Assembly (NCBI GenBank): GCA_020061995.1
Contig: JAGUXE010000014.1
Location: 1 to 27,746, forward strand
Length of the DNA: 27,746 nucleotides
DNA from: Ignavibacteriales bacterium
GTDB taxonomy: Bacteria; Bacteroidota; Ignavibacteria; Ignavibacteriales; Ignavibacteriaceae
Direction of reading: 5' to 3'
The first letter of the stretch is position 1, and each line of letters starts with the position of its first letter. Under the pieces are notes generated by a model. It did no database searches. It saw nothing but the letters and a program-made list of their open reading frames with translations, and was not told where the DNA came from. The translations under genes and the position numbers were made by a program. Positions 15,638-22,394 of the stretch are shown piece by piece.

Positions 15638-15890
15638 AAAATTCCATAATTCTTGTCACTAAAATAAACTTAATTCATTAAAAATGCAGTGTCAAATTAT
15701 ACCGCTTTATTTTCAATTAAATTAACAATTACAAAACCCAAAAAGTTTCTAAACTGCCTATCATAAGATAGATTAAATTCCCATTAGTGGATTGACAAAT
15801 CAACAAAAGTTATTACATTTCGTATTGTAACAAAAAAGAAGGTTACATCGTACCAAATGATATTTTTTGCATTAACTGAATCGACCAAAA
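15638..15890. promoter_or_regulatory. Divergent intergenic region
   Basis: These 253 bases separate two divergent genes and should contain both promoters. A small inverted repeat, TGTAAC/GTTACA at 15826-15831 and 15842-15847 (10-base spacer), lies about 45 bases before the plus-strand gene and could be an operator. A TTGACA hexamer at 15792 has no good -10 partner. No gene was seen. Confidence 0.3.
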
Positions 15891-16892
15891 ATGAAAACAA
15901 AATCTCTATACACATTTATAATACTCTTTTCGATAATTTCAGAAATCTCTGCGCAACAACTTTATAAAAACATTGGCGACCTACAAATTGAAAACGGAGC
16001 AGTTATACAAAATTGTCTGGTTGGATATCGAACATTTGGAAATCTCAATTCAGATTCATCCAACATTGTTCTTTATTTATCATGGTTTGGAGGGACTTCC
16101 GAACAGCTTGGAAAATTATTGGGGAAAAACAGCTTTATCGATTCTACAAAATATTTTGTTATTACCATTGATGCTATCAGCAACGGAATATCAACTTCCC
16201 CTTCCAATTACAAGGGTGAATTTCCGGATATTACCATTCGTGATATGGTTAACTCACAAATGAAACTGATGGAACAATTAGACATTTCCAAAGTTCATGC
16301 TCTTGTTGGCGGCTCAATGGGAAGTATGCAGGTTTTCGAATGGTTGGTGACTTATCCGAACTTTATGAAAAAAGCTATCCCTTATGTAAGCACACCAAAA
16401 CTTTCAACTTATGATCTTGTTTTAATGAATCTTCAAAAACAGATTGTTGAATCGGGAAGAAAATACGGAATACCCGATAGAGAAATCGCAACATCTATAA
16501 ATTTATTTACAGCAGCATTCGGACGTACACCGGAAAAAGTAAATAGTTTAATTCCTTCCGACAGTTCTGCTAAATATATTAAATCAATGTTTAGAGATGT
16601 ATCTAAAACTTTTACAATTGCAAACTACCATGCACAACTTAAAGCAATGATGACGCAAGACATCTCGCGTCATTTTAATAATTCAATGGAAGAGGCTGCT
16701 AAAGCTATTAAAGCTGAAGTTCATATAATAGTTTCTAAAACTGACTTATTAATAAACCCACAATCATCAATTGAAATTGCTAAACTCATGAATTGCGAAA
16801 TCACTATTCTTGAAAACAACTGCGGACATCTTGCCCCCGGCTGTGAACTTGAGAGATCCTCGAAAATTATTTCGGATTTTTTAGAGAGGTAA
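15891..16892 (+). CDS. Exported MetX-like alpha/beta hydrolase, 333 aa
   Basis: This alpha/beta-hydrolase fold protein resembles homoserine O-acetyltransferase (MetX): the nucleophile elbow is VGGSMGSMQVFEW with Ser142, the acid is likely Asp285 in VSKTDLLINP, and the base His313 in NCGHLAPGCE. VGYRTFGNLN near the start also matches the MetX-type N-terminus. Unlike MetX it begins with a Sec signal peptide (hydrophobic 7-20, cleavage after SAQ-like residues near 21), so it should act in the periplasm or outside. A cytoplasmic methionine-synthesis role is therefore improbable; an esterase, lactonase or acyltransferase acting on external substrates is more likely. No good ribosome-binding site precedes the ATG. 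A strong terminator follows the stop. It forms a single-gene unit, divergent from the gene at 15637. Confidence 0.82.
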   Translation: MKTKSLYTFIILFSIISEISAQQLYKNIGDLQIENGAVIQNCLVGYRTFGNLNSDSSNIVLYLSWFGGTSEQLGKLLGKNSFIDSTKYFVITIDAISNGISTSPSNYKGEFPDITIRDMVNSQMKLMEQLDISKVHALVGGSMGSMQVFEWLVTYPNFMKKAIPYVSTPKLSTYDLVLMNLQKQIVESGRKYGIPDREIATSINLFTAAFGRTPEKVNSLIPSDSSAKYIKSMFRDVSKTFTIANYHAQLKAMMTQDISRHFNNSMEEAAKAIKAEVHIIVSKTDLLINPQSSIEIAKLMNCEITILENNCGHLAPGCELERSSKIISDFLER

Positions 16893-16922
16893 ATTTAATT
16901 CGGAATATAGATACCGACCATA

Positions 16923-16950
16923 AAGAAGGCTGCCTTTTGACAGCCTTCTT
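16923..16950. terminator. Strong hairpin terminator
   Basis: Arms AAGAAGGCTG (16923-16932) and CAGCCTTCTT (16941-16950) form a perfect 10-bp stem with an 8-base loop, 30 bases after the stop of the exported hydrolase. It lies between two convergent genes and can work in both directions. Confidence 0.8.
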
Positions 16951-16995
16951 AAGAAATTTATTCACTATTTTTATTAACTCTCACGACGTTTGTCG

Positions 16996-18222
16996 TCATT
17001 TCATCAACAACAATTTCTTTGTCGATTTATACTCATTTGAGCGAAGTTCGTACAAATATAGACCGCTTGAGAGCTTTGATGCGTTGAAGTCTATGCTGTA
17101 TTTACCGGCTTGTTTCTCTTCGTTTATTAGTGTGATTACTTCTCTGCCAATGATGTCATAAATTTTTAGCGTTACTAATCCTTCTTTCGGGATTTGGTAA
17201 GTTATTGTCGTTACCGGATTGAATGGGTTCGGGTAGTTTTGAAACAATATGTTTTTTTCAGAACTAATTTCATCTGTTGAACTATCGTACTTAACAGATA
17301 CCGGATCTCCATTTTCGTCTATAAGCAAGCGGCTCATATATATATCAGTTGAGTTTGATGTGTCATTTATTGCATTATCTCTGTTTCCCTTAAAAAAGAG
17401 TACTTTACCATCCGGCGATATCCATGGATTTCTATCCCAACCCCCAACCCAATGAAACTGCATATTTGAATCGGGTTGAAATGAGTTTGAGTTAATATTT
17501 AGGAAATATGGATTACCCCATTGGTTTGACAAGCTATCCCAATAAACTACACATATTTCATATTCTCTTGGATGACTCGGAAAAACATATTTACTGTAAT
17601 ATAACTTTTTACCGTTTTCCGTAATACTTAACGATTCAATATTCCCACCACCCAACGGATGAAAATAAAAGCTGTCACGCATGACCCAGTCTGATATATT
17701 TTGATTCCAGACAAACAAGCAAACACCCGAAGTTACCACCCTGCTTGTAACTACATAAAGGGAATCTTTTGATTTTTCAAAACACGACCATTCTGTTGTC
17801 GAGGTATTAATTCCCGTTCCAATATTATAAGACACCCCCCAATCATTAGAATTACTATTCCAATCACTGTACCAAATATCCCATGCGCCGTATCCTTCCC
17901 AGCGGCTAAAATATAAACGTTTGCCGTCTTTACTAATTGAAGGATTTCTTACAGGGAGTCCGTTATTAATATTACCGTTTAATTTTACAGGGCTTTGCCA
18001 TACGCCGTCAATTAAATGAGATGTATAGATAGCATTACCTCTAATAAAATATATGGTATCTAAAGTATAAGTTAAACTTGGTGACTCTTCATATTCATAT
18101 CTTACTGAAAAGGAATCTATCCTTACCGGTTCGCTCCAAATTTCCGGGGCTGTCGAGTAGTTTTGTGCCATTAAAAAGAATTGATAGAATAAAAAGAATA
18201 CGATGATAATGTTGGTCTTCAT
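16996..18222 (-). CDS. Secreted PD40-type propeller protein with type IX sorting domain, 408 aa
   Basis: A signal peptide (MKTNIIIVFFLFYQFFLMAQ) is followed by a WD40-like (PD40) propeller. Typical blades are SISKDGKRLYFSRWEGYG, SITENGKKLYYSK and WISPDGKVLFFKGNRD, the pattern of TolB/OmpA-associated repeats that read xSxDGKxLYFxS. A linker and an 80-residue sorting domain close it: NYPNPFNPVTTITYQIP, IYDIIGREVITL, DFNASKLSSGLYLYEL and the basic end KKLLLMK. It should be exported through the Sec and type IX systems to the cell surface. The function of the propeller is not known; binding to a surface glycan or protein is likely. It starts nine bases after the stop of the gene at 18232-19569, so the two are probably co-transcribed. 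The sorting-domain DNA is nearly repeated in the remnant at 19787-19917. Confidence 0.85.
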   Translation of the reverse strand: MKTNIIIVFFLFYQFFLMAQNYSTAPEIWSEPVRIDSFSVRYEYEESPSLTYTLDTIYFIRGNAIYTSHLIDGVWQSPVKLNGNINNGLPVRNPSISKDGKRLYFSRWEGYGAWDIWYSDWNSNSNDWGVSYNIGTGINTSTTEWSCFEKSKDSLYVVTSRVVTSGVCLFVWNQNISDWVMRDSFYFHPLGGGNIESLSITENGKKLYYSKYVFPSHPREYEICVVYWDSLSNQWGNPYFLNINSNSFQPDSNMQFHWVGGWDRNPWISPDGKVLFFKGNRDNAINDTSNSTDIYMSRLLIDENGDPVSVKYDSSTDEISSEKNILFQNYPNPFNPVTTITYQIPKEGLVTLKIYDIIGREVITLINEEKQAGKYSIDFNASKLSSGLYLYELRSNEYKSTKKLLLMK

Positions 18223-18231
18223 GTTTTTGAC

Positions 18232-19569
18232 TTACTTTAAATAGATAACTTTAGAACTACTAAAATTTATACTTTTTAAGTCAGTCTTTATTTCTGCTGT
18301 AATCAAATATATTCCTGAAGAAACTTGTTCCAGCCTATCATTTTTGCCATCCCACTGAATTTCGGAAATATTATTGGAATTCCCCTCTAACTCCAAACTT
18401 CTTATCTTTTCGCCAAATACATTATAAATAATAATTTTATAAACTCCGGCAGATGGGTTTAGTAATTTAATATTAGTCAAGCTGTTAAATGGGTTAGGGT
18501 AGCAGATCAATTGATTAAGATTATCTGTTCTTTCTTCATATGTATCTTCTATGTTTGTTATATTATGAGAAATGCCGAATCCATAAAGAGTGGCGAATGT
18601 TAAATTGGCATAAACAATAGTGTCATTATTATACCAGCGGGTGAAATATTTTGCTCCATATTCGTCACATTCGGTTTGTGGATAAGTTTTAATAGAATCG
18701 AGGTCATATAAAAAAATACCGTCTGCACTTTCAAGACCTTCATTAAAAAAAACAAGCCGATTCTCAAGAGGAGACCATCTTAAATATGTAAAAAAAGCCG
18801 GGCGTCCCCAGCAGTGGGAAAGCGAGTCATCCCTTAACGGATCAAATGCTATAGTATCAACATTGGTAGTTTTGTCATAAAAATTAATCGTGGGTATTCC
18901 TTCAAAAATACTATAAGCAAGTATATTATTGCTTCTGTTATATGCAAATCCTGTTATATAATCATAATAACCGAATGCACGCAAAGTATCAACTACTCCG
19001 GTTGTAAAAAAACATTCTACTAAAATATTTTGTCCATCTCTATAAATAATAGAAGAATCACTCCCCCAATCATATAATTCATAACCATCATAATCCATCG
19101 AACAGTTAAGATTTTTCCACTCCTCTTTCTTGAAGCTATAATAATGGTTGCGGATAATTAAATATTCATCGTTAGGAGAGAAATCATATTTTGGTATAGA
19201 CCCGATAGGAAAATTACCAACTGAATCTAATATCATATATGTTGAATCATTGTCAAAATCATATATATATGCTTTGTCATCAAAAATGTAGACAGCTTTA
19301 TGGGAAGTATTGGCAAATACAGGGATTCTCAAGAATTGAGTATTAGTAGTAACAAGAGTTCTTAAATTTGTTTTTAATATTTGTCCGGTGAATCTATGAA
19401 TATAATAAACCTCGTTAGCAAATCTATCAATAGTAAAATCTTCTGCGGGGTTATCTGAAATTTGAAATGCCTGCGGAAATAAAAAAGAAGTAAAAAACAG
19501 TGAATAAAAAGCTGTTCTTTTTATAAAGTGTAACGAAGGAAAGAAAAATTCGGCAATTAAATTAAGCAT
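18232..19569 (-). CDS. Secreted beta-propeller-like protein with type IX sorting domain, 445 aa
   Basis: The protein starts with a hydrophobic export signal (about 17-33, ending SFLFPQAF), followed by repeated beta-rich segments such as FANEVYYIHRFTGQIL, DFSPNDEYLIIRN and LRWSPLENRLVFF that look like degenerate propeller blades of the TolB type. The last 90 residues are a variant sorting domain: YPNPFNSLTNIKLL, IIYNVFGEKIRSLEL, VSSGIYLITAE and a final KVIYLK. It has YPNPFNS in place of YPNPFNP, and gene order and DNA are distinct from its neighbour, so it is not a fresh copy. AGGTGA stands six bases or so before the ATG at 19569. It leads a two-gene unit with the PD40 protein downstream. Export by the type IX system is well supported; the function is unknown. 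Confidence 0.8.
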   Translation of the reverse strand: MLNLIAEFFFPSLHFIKRTAFYSLFFTSFLFPQAFQISDNPAEDFTIDRFANEVYYIHRFTGQILKTNLRTLVTTNTQFLRIPVFANTSHKAVYIFDDKAYIYDFDNDSTYMILDSVGNFPIGSIPKYDFSPNDEYLIIRNHYYSFKKEEWKNLNCSMDYDGYELYDWGSDSSIIYRDGQNILVECFFTTGVVDTLRAFGYYDYITGFAYNRSNNILAYSIFEGIPTINFYDKTTNVDTIAFDPLRDDSLSHCWGRPAFFTYLRWSPLENRLVFFNEGLESADGIFLYDLDSIKTYPQTECDEYGAKYFTRWYNNDTIVYANLTFATLYGFGISHNITNIEDTYEERTDNLNQLICYPNPFNSLTNIKLLNPSAGVYKIIIYNVFGEKIRSLELEGNSNNISEIQWDGKNDRLEQVSSGIYLITAEIKTDLKSINFSSSKVIYLK

Positions 19570-19760
19570 AGCTTCACCTATAGTTCAATTAATTAAAATT
19601 CCACCGGACTAAGTATCGGTGTAGTCCTATAGTTTTTTATACTTTAAATATAAGAGTAATAAAGAACTAGATTGTTCTAATTAATCATATTCTTAAACCC
19701 ATTTACGATAAAATAAACTCCAAGTCCTCACAAATTTATAAAATACAATTTTCCCTACCA

Positions 19761-19911
19761 AAGTATTATCGTTTGCTTTTAATTATTTACATACGTGTAG
19801 TGTCGAGAAATGGTTCTCGACAACCGGAGGAATACAAACCGCTTGAGAGCTTCGATGCGTTGAAGTCTTGGAAGTATATTTTATCTGAAGTATTATCGTT
19901 TGCTTTTAATT
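19761..19911. repeat. 24-bp direct repeat, two copies
   Basis: The 24 bases at 19761-19784 are repeated exactly at 19888-19911, 127 bases apart. Read on the minus strand in the frame of the sorting-domain remnant they encode LKANDNT, so the repeat looks like a partial duplication of a sorting-domain gene rather than a target-site duplication of a transposon. Confidence 0.85.
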
Positions 19912-19917
19912 TCTTAA
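19787..19917 (-). pseudogene. Remnant of a type IX sorting-domain gene
   Basis: On the minus strand one frame reads LKANDNTSDKIYF then QDFNASKLSSGLY, which matches the middle of the type IX sorting domain; the gene at 16996-18222 has DFNASKLSSGLYLYEL. After GLY the usual closing strand and KKLLL-type end are missing; the frame runs through a hairpin repeat (SSGCREPFLDTTRM) and stops at 19787. No upstream NPFNP segment or propeller is present. At DNA level the stretch ACCGCTTGAGAGCTT..GATGCGTTGAAGTCT is shared with the intact gene near 17063-17094. It is a broken fragment left by recombination or deletion. Confidence 0.75.
19801..19822. repeat. TCTCGACA hairpin repeat, copy 1
   Basis: Arms TGTCGAGAA and TTCTCGACA form a perfect 9-bp stem around the loop ATGG, followed by ACCGGAGG. 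It is a member of a small dispersed repeat family in this region, and it interrupts the sorting-domain remnant. Confidence 0.8.
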
Positions 19918-19937
19918 CTCATTATACACAGATTACT

Positions 19938-20042
19938 AAACCTCCGAGGTTTAAGTGAATGTTTTTAAGAAAATATTCTTGATTTTTTTAATTTAACAAA
20001 CAAGTGATAGGATATATCGTTTGTCAAAACCTCGGAGGTTTT
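19938..20042. repeat. Inverted pair of AAACCTCCGAGGTTT palindromes
   Basis: AAACCTCCGAGGTTT at 19938-19952 recurs as its reverse complement AAACCTCGGAGGTTT at 20027-20041 (with an extra A and T at the ends of the second copy). Each copy is itself a 7-bp near-palindrome. They enclose 74 A/T-rich bases that contain a further ACAAAC/GTTTGT pair. The arrangement resembles a tiny terminal-inverted-repeat element, but no target duplication is obvious. Confidence 0.7.
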
Positions 20043-20091
20043 CCGCTCACTTGCCTAGGGTGAGTTAATGACATACTTGCAATATGGAAAA

Positions 20092-20109
20092 ATGGTTCTC
20101 GACAGCCGG
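20092..20109 (+). repeat. TCTCGACA repeat, half copy
   Basis: ATGGTTCTCGACAGCCGG is the right half of the hairpin found at 19801 and 20449, followed by GGGTAAT. The left arm (GTCGAGAA) is replaced by ATGGAAAA, so this copy cannot form the stem. Confidence 0.7.
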
Positions 20110-20140
20110 GGTAATTTTGCCTTTTAGTTTCAACTGCATT

Positions 20141-20319
20141 GCACCTTAAAAAATTGCTCATACTAAAGAAAAATAATATCGCACAATGCAAGAATACCGA
20201 GCATTAATTCCCGTTAAGCAAGAAATACTGTTTGACCCGCGGCGGGGAGTTTATTTCTTGTAGGGAATTAATGCGGTGCAGTATAATCTCAACTCATGTA
20301 TAGCAATTTTTTAAAGTGC
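20141..20319. repeat. Long imperfect palindrome, about 180 bases
   Basis: The ends GCACCTTAAAAAATTGCT (20141-20158) and AGCAATTTTTTAAAGTGC (20302-20319) are inverted copies with one mismatch. Inside them is a second perfect 12-bp pair, GCATTAATTCCC/GGGAATTAATGC (20201-20212 with 20263-20274), which continues with CC/GG around a 2-base bulge, and within it a perfect 9-bp pair CAAGAAATA/TATTTCTTG (20219-20227 with 20252-20260) around a GC-rich tip (CCCGCGGCGGGG). This nested arrangement suggests a non-autonomous mobile element or a structured RNA. No coding frame of worth lies inside. Confidence 0.7.
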
Positions 20320-20331
20320 CTGTTTCTTTTC

Positions 20332-20358
20332 GTTCTTTTCTTTCGCAAAGAAAAGAAC
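20332..20358. repeat. Perfect 12-bp hairpin with 3-base loop
   Basis: GTTCTTTTCTTT and AAAGAAAAGAAC flank the loop CGC. Purine/pyrimidine hairpins of this kind are scattered between genes in many bacteria. It follows directly on the long palindrome. Confidence 0.8.
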
Positions 20359-20448
20359 AGGATATAGGAAGTTTGATTTTGCATGAAAAACAGACTCCCC
20401 AAATTAATTTCCCTATTATAAAACCCCTATCCACATACTCATCAAAAC

Positions 20449-20468
20449 GTCGAGAAGTGGTTCTCGAC
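20449..20468. repeat. TCTCGACA hairpin repeat, copy 3
   Basis: GTCGAGAA and TTCTCGAC form a perfect 8-bp stem around GTGG, followed by AACCAGGGAAACCGG. It matches copy 1 in both arms and differs in the loop and tail. Confidence 0.8.
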
Positions 20469-20528
20469 AACCAGGGAAACCGGGTTAGATGCTTATTGAC
20501 ATCAGGATGAATGAAGAGTGAGTGTCTC

Positions 20529-20561
20529 ATGCTGTTCGCCACGGGCGAATTGATTCAGCAT
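20529..20561. repeat. ATGCTG/CAGCAT mosaic palindrome
   Basis: ATGCTG (20529-20534) pairs with CAGCAT (20556-20561), and inside it TTCGCC pairs with GGCGAA around ACG; six bases, TTGATT, are unpaired on one side. The outer part resembles the TCATGCTGAA..TTCAGCATCTTC dispersed palindromes seen in many bacterial genomes, here with an extra GGCGAA hairpin in the middle. Confidence 0.6.
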
Positions 20562-20625
20562 CTTCATCATTTCCGGGTTGTTTAGACGTAACACGCTAAG
20601 TCTCTACAACATCAAGAAGGGCTGA

Positions 20626-21642
20626 CTAACTGTTTTTAAGGATTATCTCCTTAACCGTTTTAACCCAAAGCGGATCATCATTTAAACTTTCTACAAGTTG
20701 AACTTTTTCACCGCCATGTTCTACAAATAACTCCTGGTATTCCAAACCGATTTCTATTGTTGTTTCAAGACAATCAGCCACAAAAGCGGGACTAAAAACG
20801 AGCAACTTTTTTGCTCCCTTTTTTGCCTGTTCAATAACAATTTTATCTGAGAAAGGTTCTAACCAGTTTTTATCTAATCTTGATTGATAACAAACAGTAT
20901 ATTTTTCTTTTGGAATATTCAATCGTTCTGCTATTAATCGTGTTGTGGCATAACAAACTGCTTTGTAACAATATTTGTTCTCGTGTGTAATTTCGTTCTC
21001 ACAATTATGGTCGCTGCATGGTTCACCATCTTCATAAACTTTATCTACCTGTCTAACCGGAAGTCCATGATAACTGAATAATACATGATCATACTCGCGG
21101 TGAGGATACTTTTTACCCTTTTCAACAAAAGCATTTATGAAGTTTTCCTCATCATAAAATTGATTTACAAAGACTATTTCCGGTATTACCCACCAATCTT
21201 TAACTACATTCATAACTTTTTCAAACACTGAACCGGTTGTTGCAGAGGCGTAATGAGGAAATAACGGAAGTACAATAATTTTCTTGTATTGCTTTTTTTT
21301 CATTTTAGCTAAGACTGAATCCATCGATGGATTTTGATAGCGCATTGCAAGTTCAACATCAAAATTATTTCCGAGTGCTTCTTGAACTTTTTTCTGAAGA
21401 CTTAAACTGTATAGAAGTAACGGCGAACCTTCTTTTGTCCATAATTTCTGATAAATCTTTGCCGATTTTGGTGCACGAAATGGAACGATGATAAGATTTA
21501 CCAATATCATCCTTAATATAGTCGGGATGTCAATAACTCGCGGATCATTTAAAAATTCGGATAAATATCTTCTCACATCGGAAACCGAAGGACTATCCGG
21601 AGTTCCCAATTGAACTAATAAAACACCTGTATCTGCTTTCAT
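20626..21642 (-). CDS. hemH: Ferrochelatase, 338 aa
   Basis: It inserts a divalent metal (Fe2+) into protoporphyrin IX (or, in coproporphyrin-dependent branches, coproporphyrin) at the end of heme synthesis. The start MKADTGVLLVQLGTPDSP, RAPKSAKIYQKLW (56-68), PLFPHYASATTGSVF (126-140), FSYHGLP with metal-binding His192 and FSPAFVADCLETTIEIGLEY with Glu293 are all classical ferrochelatase motifs. Four cysteines cluster at 209, 214, 225 and 230 (CSDHNC, then CYKAVC), directly after the active-site His segment; related bacterial enzymes also have cysteines there, some for a [2Fe-2S] cluster. Length is typical. A weak AGG precedes the ATG. It is the third gene of a possible minus-strand unit after the LolA-like and HAD genes, though 101 bases separate it from the latter. 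Confidence 0.95.
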   Translation of the reverse strand: MKADTGVLLVQLGTPDSPSVSDVRRYLSEFLNDPRVIDIPTILRMILVNLIIVPFRAPKSAKIYQKLWTKEGSPLLLYSLSLQKKVQEALGNNFDVELAMRYQNPSMDSVLAKMKKKQYKKIIVLPLFPHYASATTGSVFEKVMNVVKDWWVIPEIVFVNQFYDEENFINAFVEKGKKYPHREYDHVLFSYHGLPVRQVDKVYEDGEPCSDHNCENEITHENKYCYKAVCYATTRLIAERLNIPKEKYTVCYQSRLDKNWLEPFSDKIVIEQAKKGAKKLLVFSPAFVADCLETTIEIGLEYQELFVEHGGEKVQLVESLNDDPLWVKTVKEIILKNS

Positions 21643-21743
21643 TTTAACCTAAATATTCGTTCTTGTTATTGGATGCAAAGATAGAAGTTCTAACTCAGTT
21701 TTAAAAGGAAACTATTTTTGTATTTGTTGAAATTTCTAAAAAA

Positions 21744-22352
21744 CTATAAAAGGTTACGGACTTTAAGTTGCTCAACCAAATAATCATAACCTAAAAACTG
21801 AATACCATCCCAGCCCATATTTTTAGCTCCTTCTACATAATCGAGAATATCATCAATAAAGATATGTTCAGAAGATGGGCGTTCGGTATAGTTTTCAACC
21901 GCTTTATATATTTCTCGTTCAGGTTTAACTGCTTTAACTTCGTGTGATAAGATTAATTTATCGAAGTGCTGTAAAAAAGGATATTGTTCCCACCCATATT
22001 TTTTATGTGTTCCATTAGTATTGGAAAGTAAAACCAATTTATATTTTTCTTTAAGAATCGGAAGAAGTGCCGCCACATTTTCATTTACAGTAAAAATATC
22101 TGAATAAAATTCACAAAACATCTTTGCACTTATTTTATTGTCGAGAGCTTTAAGCATTAGTTCGATAAAATCTTTTTCTTCAATTCCCCCTTTTTCAAAT
22201 TCACGATGAATTTCATAATGATTTTTATAATACTCCCGGAAATGTTCACCAAGTCCATCTTCAATACTATCTAATTTGTTCAACATAATTTGATAATCAA
22301 ATGGAATTAGAACATTTCCGAGATCAAATACTATAACTGAAATTGTATTCAT
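21744..22352 (-). CDS. HAD-family phosphatase, YihX-like, 202 aa
   Basis: This is a cytoplasmic haloacid-dehalogenase-superfamily hydrolase that likely dephosphorylates a small sugar phosphate or similar. Motif I is VFDLGNVL with the nucleophile Asp10; the usual second Asp is Gly12, as in YihX, which is an alpha-D-glucose-1-phosphatase. Motif II is VLLSNTNG (Ser110, Asn111), motif III Lys143 in AVKPEREIY and motif IV FIDD (Asp167, Asp168). A helical cap lies between motifs I and II (about 18-90). The substrate is not fixed by the sequence. The start has GAGAAG six bases or so upstream. It lies 42 bases after the LolA-like gene on the same strand, so the two may be co-transcribed. Confidence 0.85.
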   Translation of the reverse strand: MNTISVIVFDLGNVLIPFDYQIMLNKLDSIEDGLGEHFREYYKNHYEIHREFEKGGIEEKDFIELMLKALDNKISAKMFCEFYSDIFTVNENVAALLPILKEKYKLVLLSNTNGTHKKYGWEQYPFLQHFDKLILSHEVKAVKPEREIYKAVENYTERPSSEHIFIDDILDYVEGAKNMGWDGIQFLGYDYLVEQLKVRNLL

Positions 22353-22394
22353 TTACTTCTCAATTGGTAAATAAGTCGTTCAAAAAACATTTAA

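Larger units (their letters stand above)
19570..20625. other. Gene-poor region rich in palindromic repeats
   Basis: This stretch of just over one kilobase has no convincing intact gene. It contains a remnant of a sorting-domain gene, a 24-bp direct repeat, three copies of a TCTCGAC-type repeat of which two form perfect hairpins, a pair of AAACCTCCGAGGTTT palindromes in opposite orientation, a long imperfect palindrome of about 180 bases, a 12-bp A/T-G hairpin and a further mosaic palindrome, described separately below. The first 190 bases (19570-19760) hold the promoter of the minus-strand gene ending at 19569; nothing else was seen there. Short reading frames in the palindromes are by-products of the repeats. 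Confidence 0.75.

Noticed and set aside
15792..15820. TTGACA as the -35 box of the exported hydrolase gene
   Set aside because: No acceptable -10 hexamer lies 16-18 bases downstream, so the match is too weak to call a promoter.
19773..19958. A plus-strand frame of 61 codons
   Set aside because: It is antisense to the sorting-domain remnant, whose minus-strand frame carries a recognisable protein pattern.
20294..20542. Overlapping reading frames of 64 and 82 codons on both strands in the repeat region
   Set aside because: They run through the A/T-G hairpin and the TCTCGACA repeat, have no ribosome-binding site and show no family signature; they are by-products of palindromic DNA.
19570..20625. 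CRISPR array
   Set aside because: The repeats are few, differ in sequence and are irregularly spaced, and no cas gene lies in the window.
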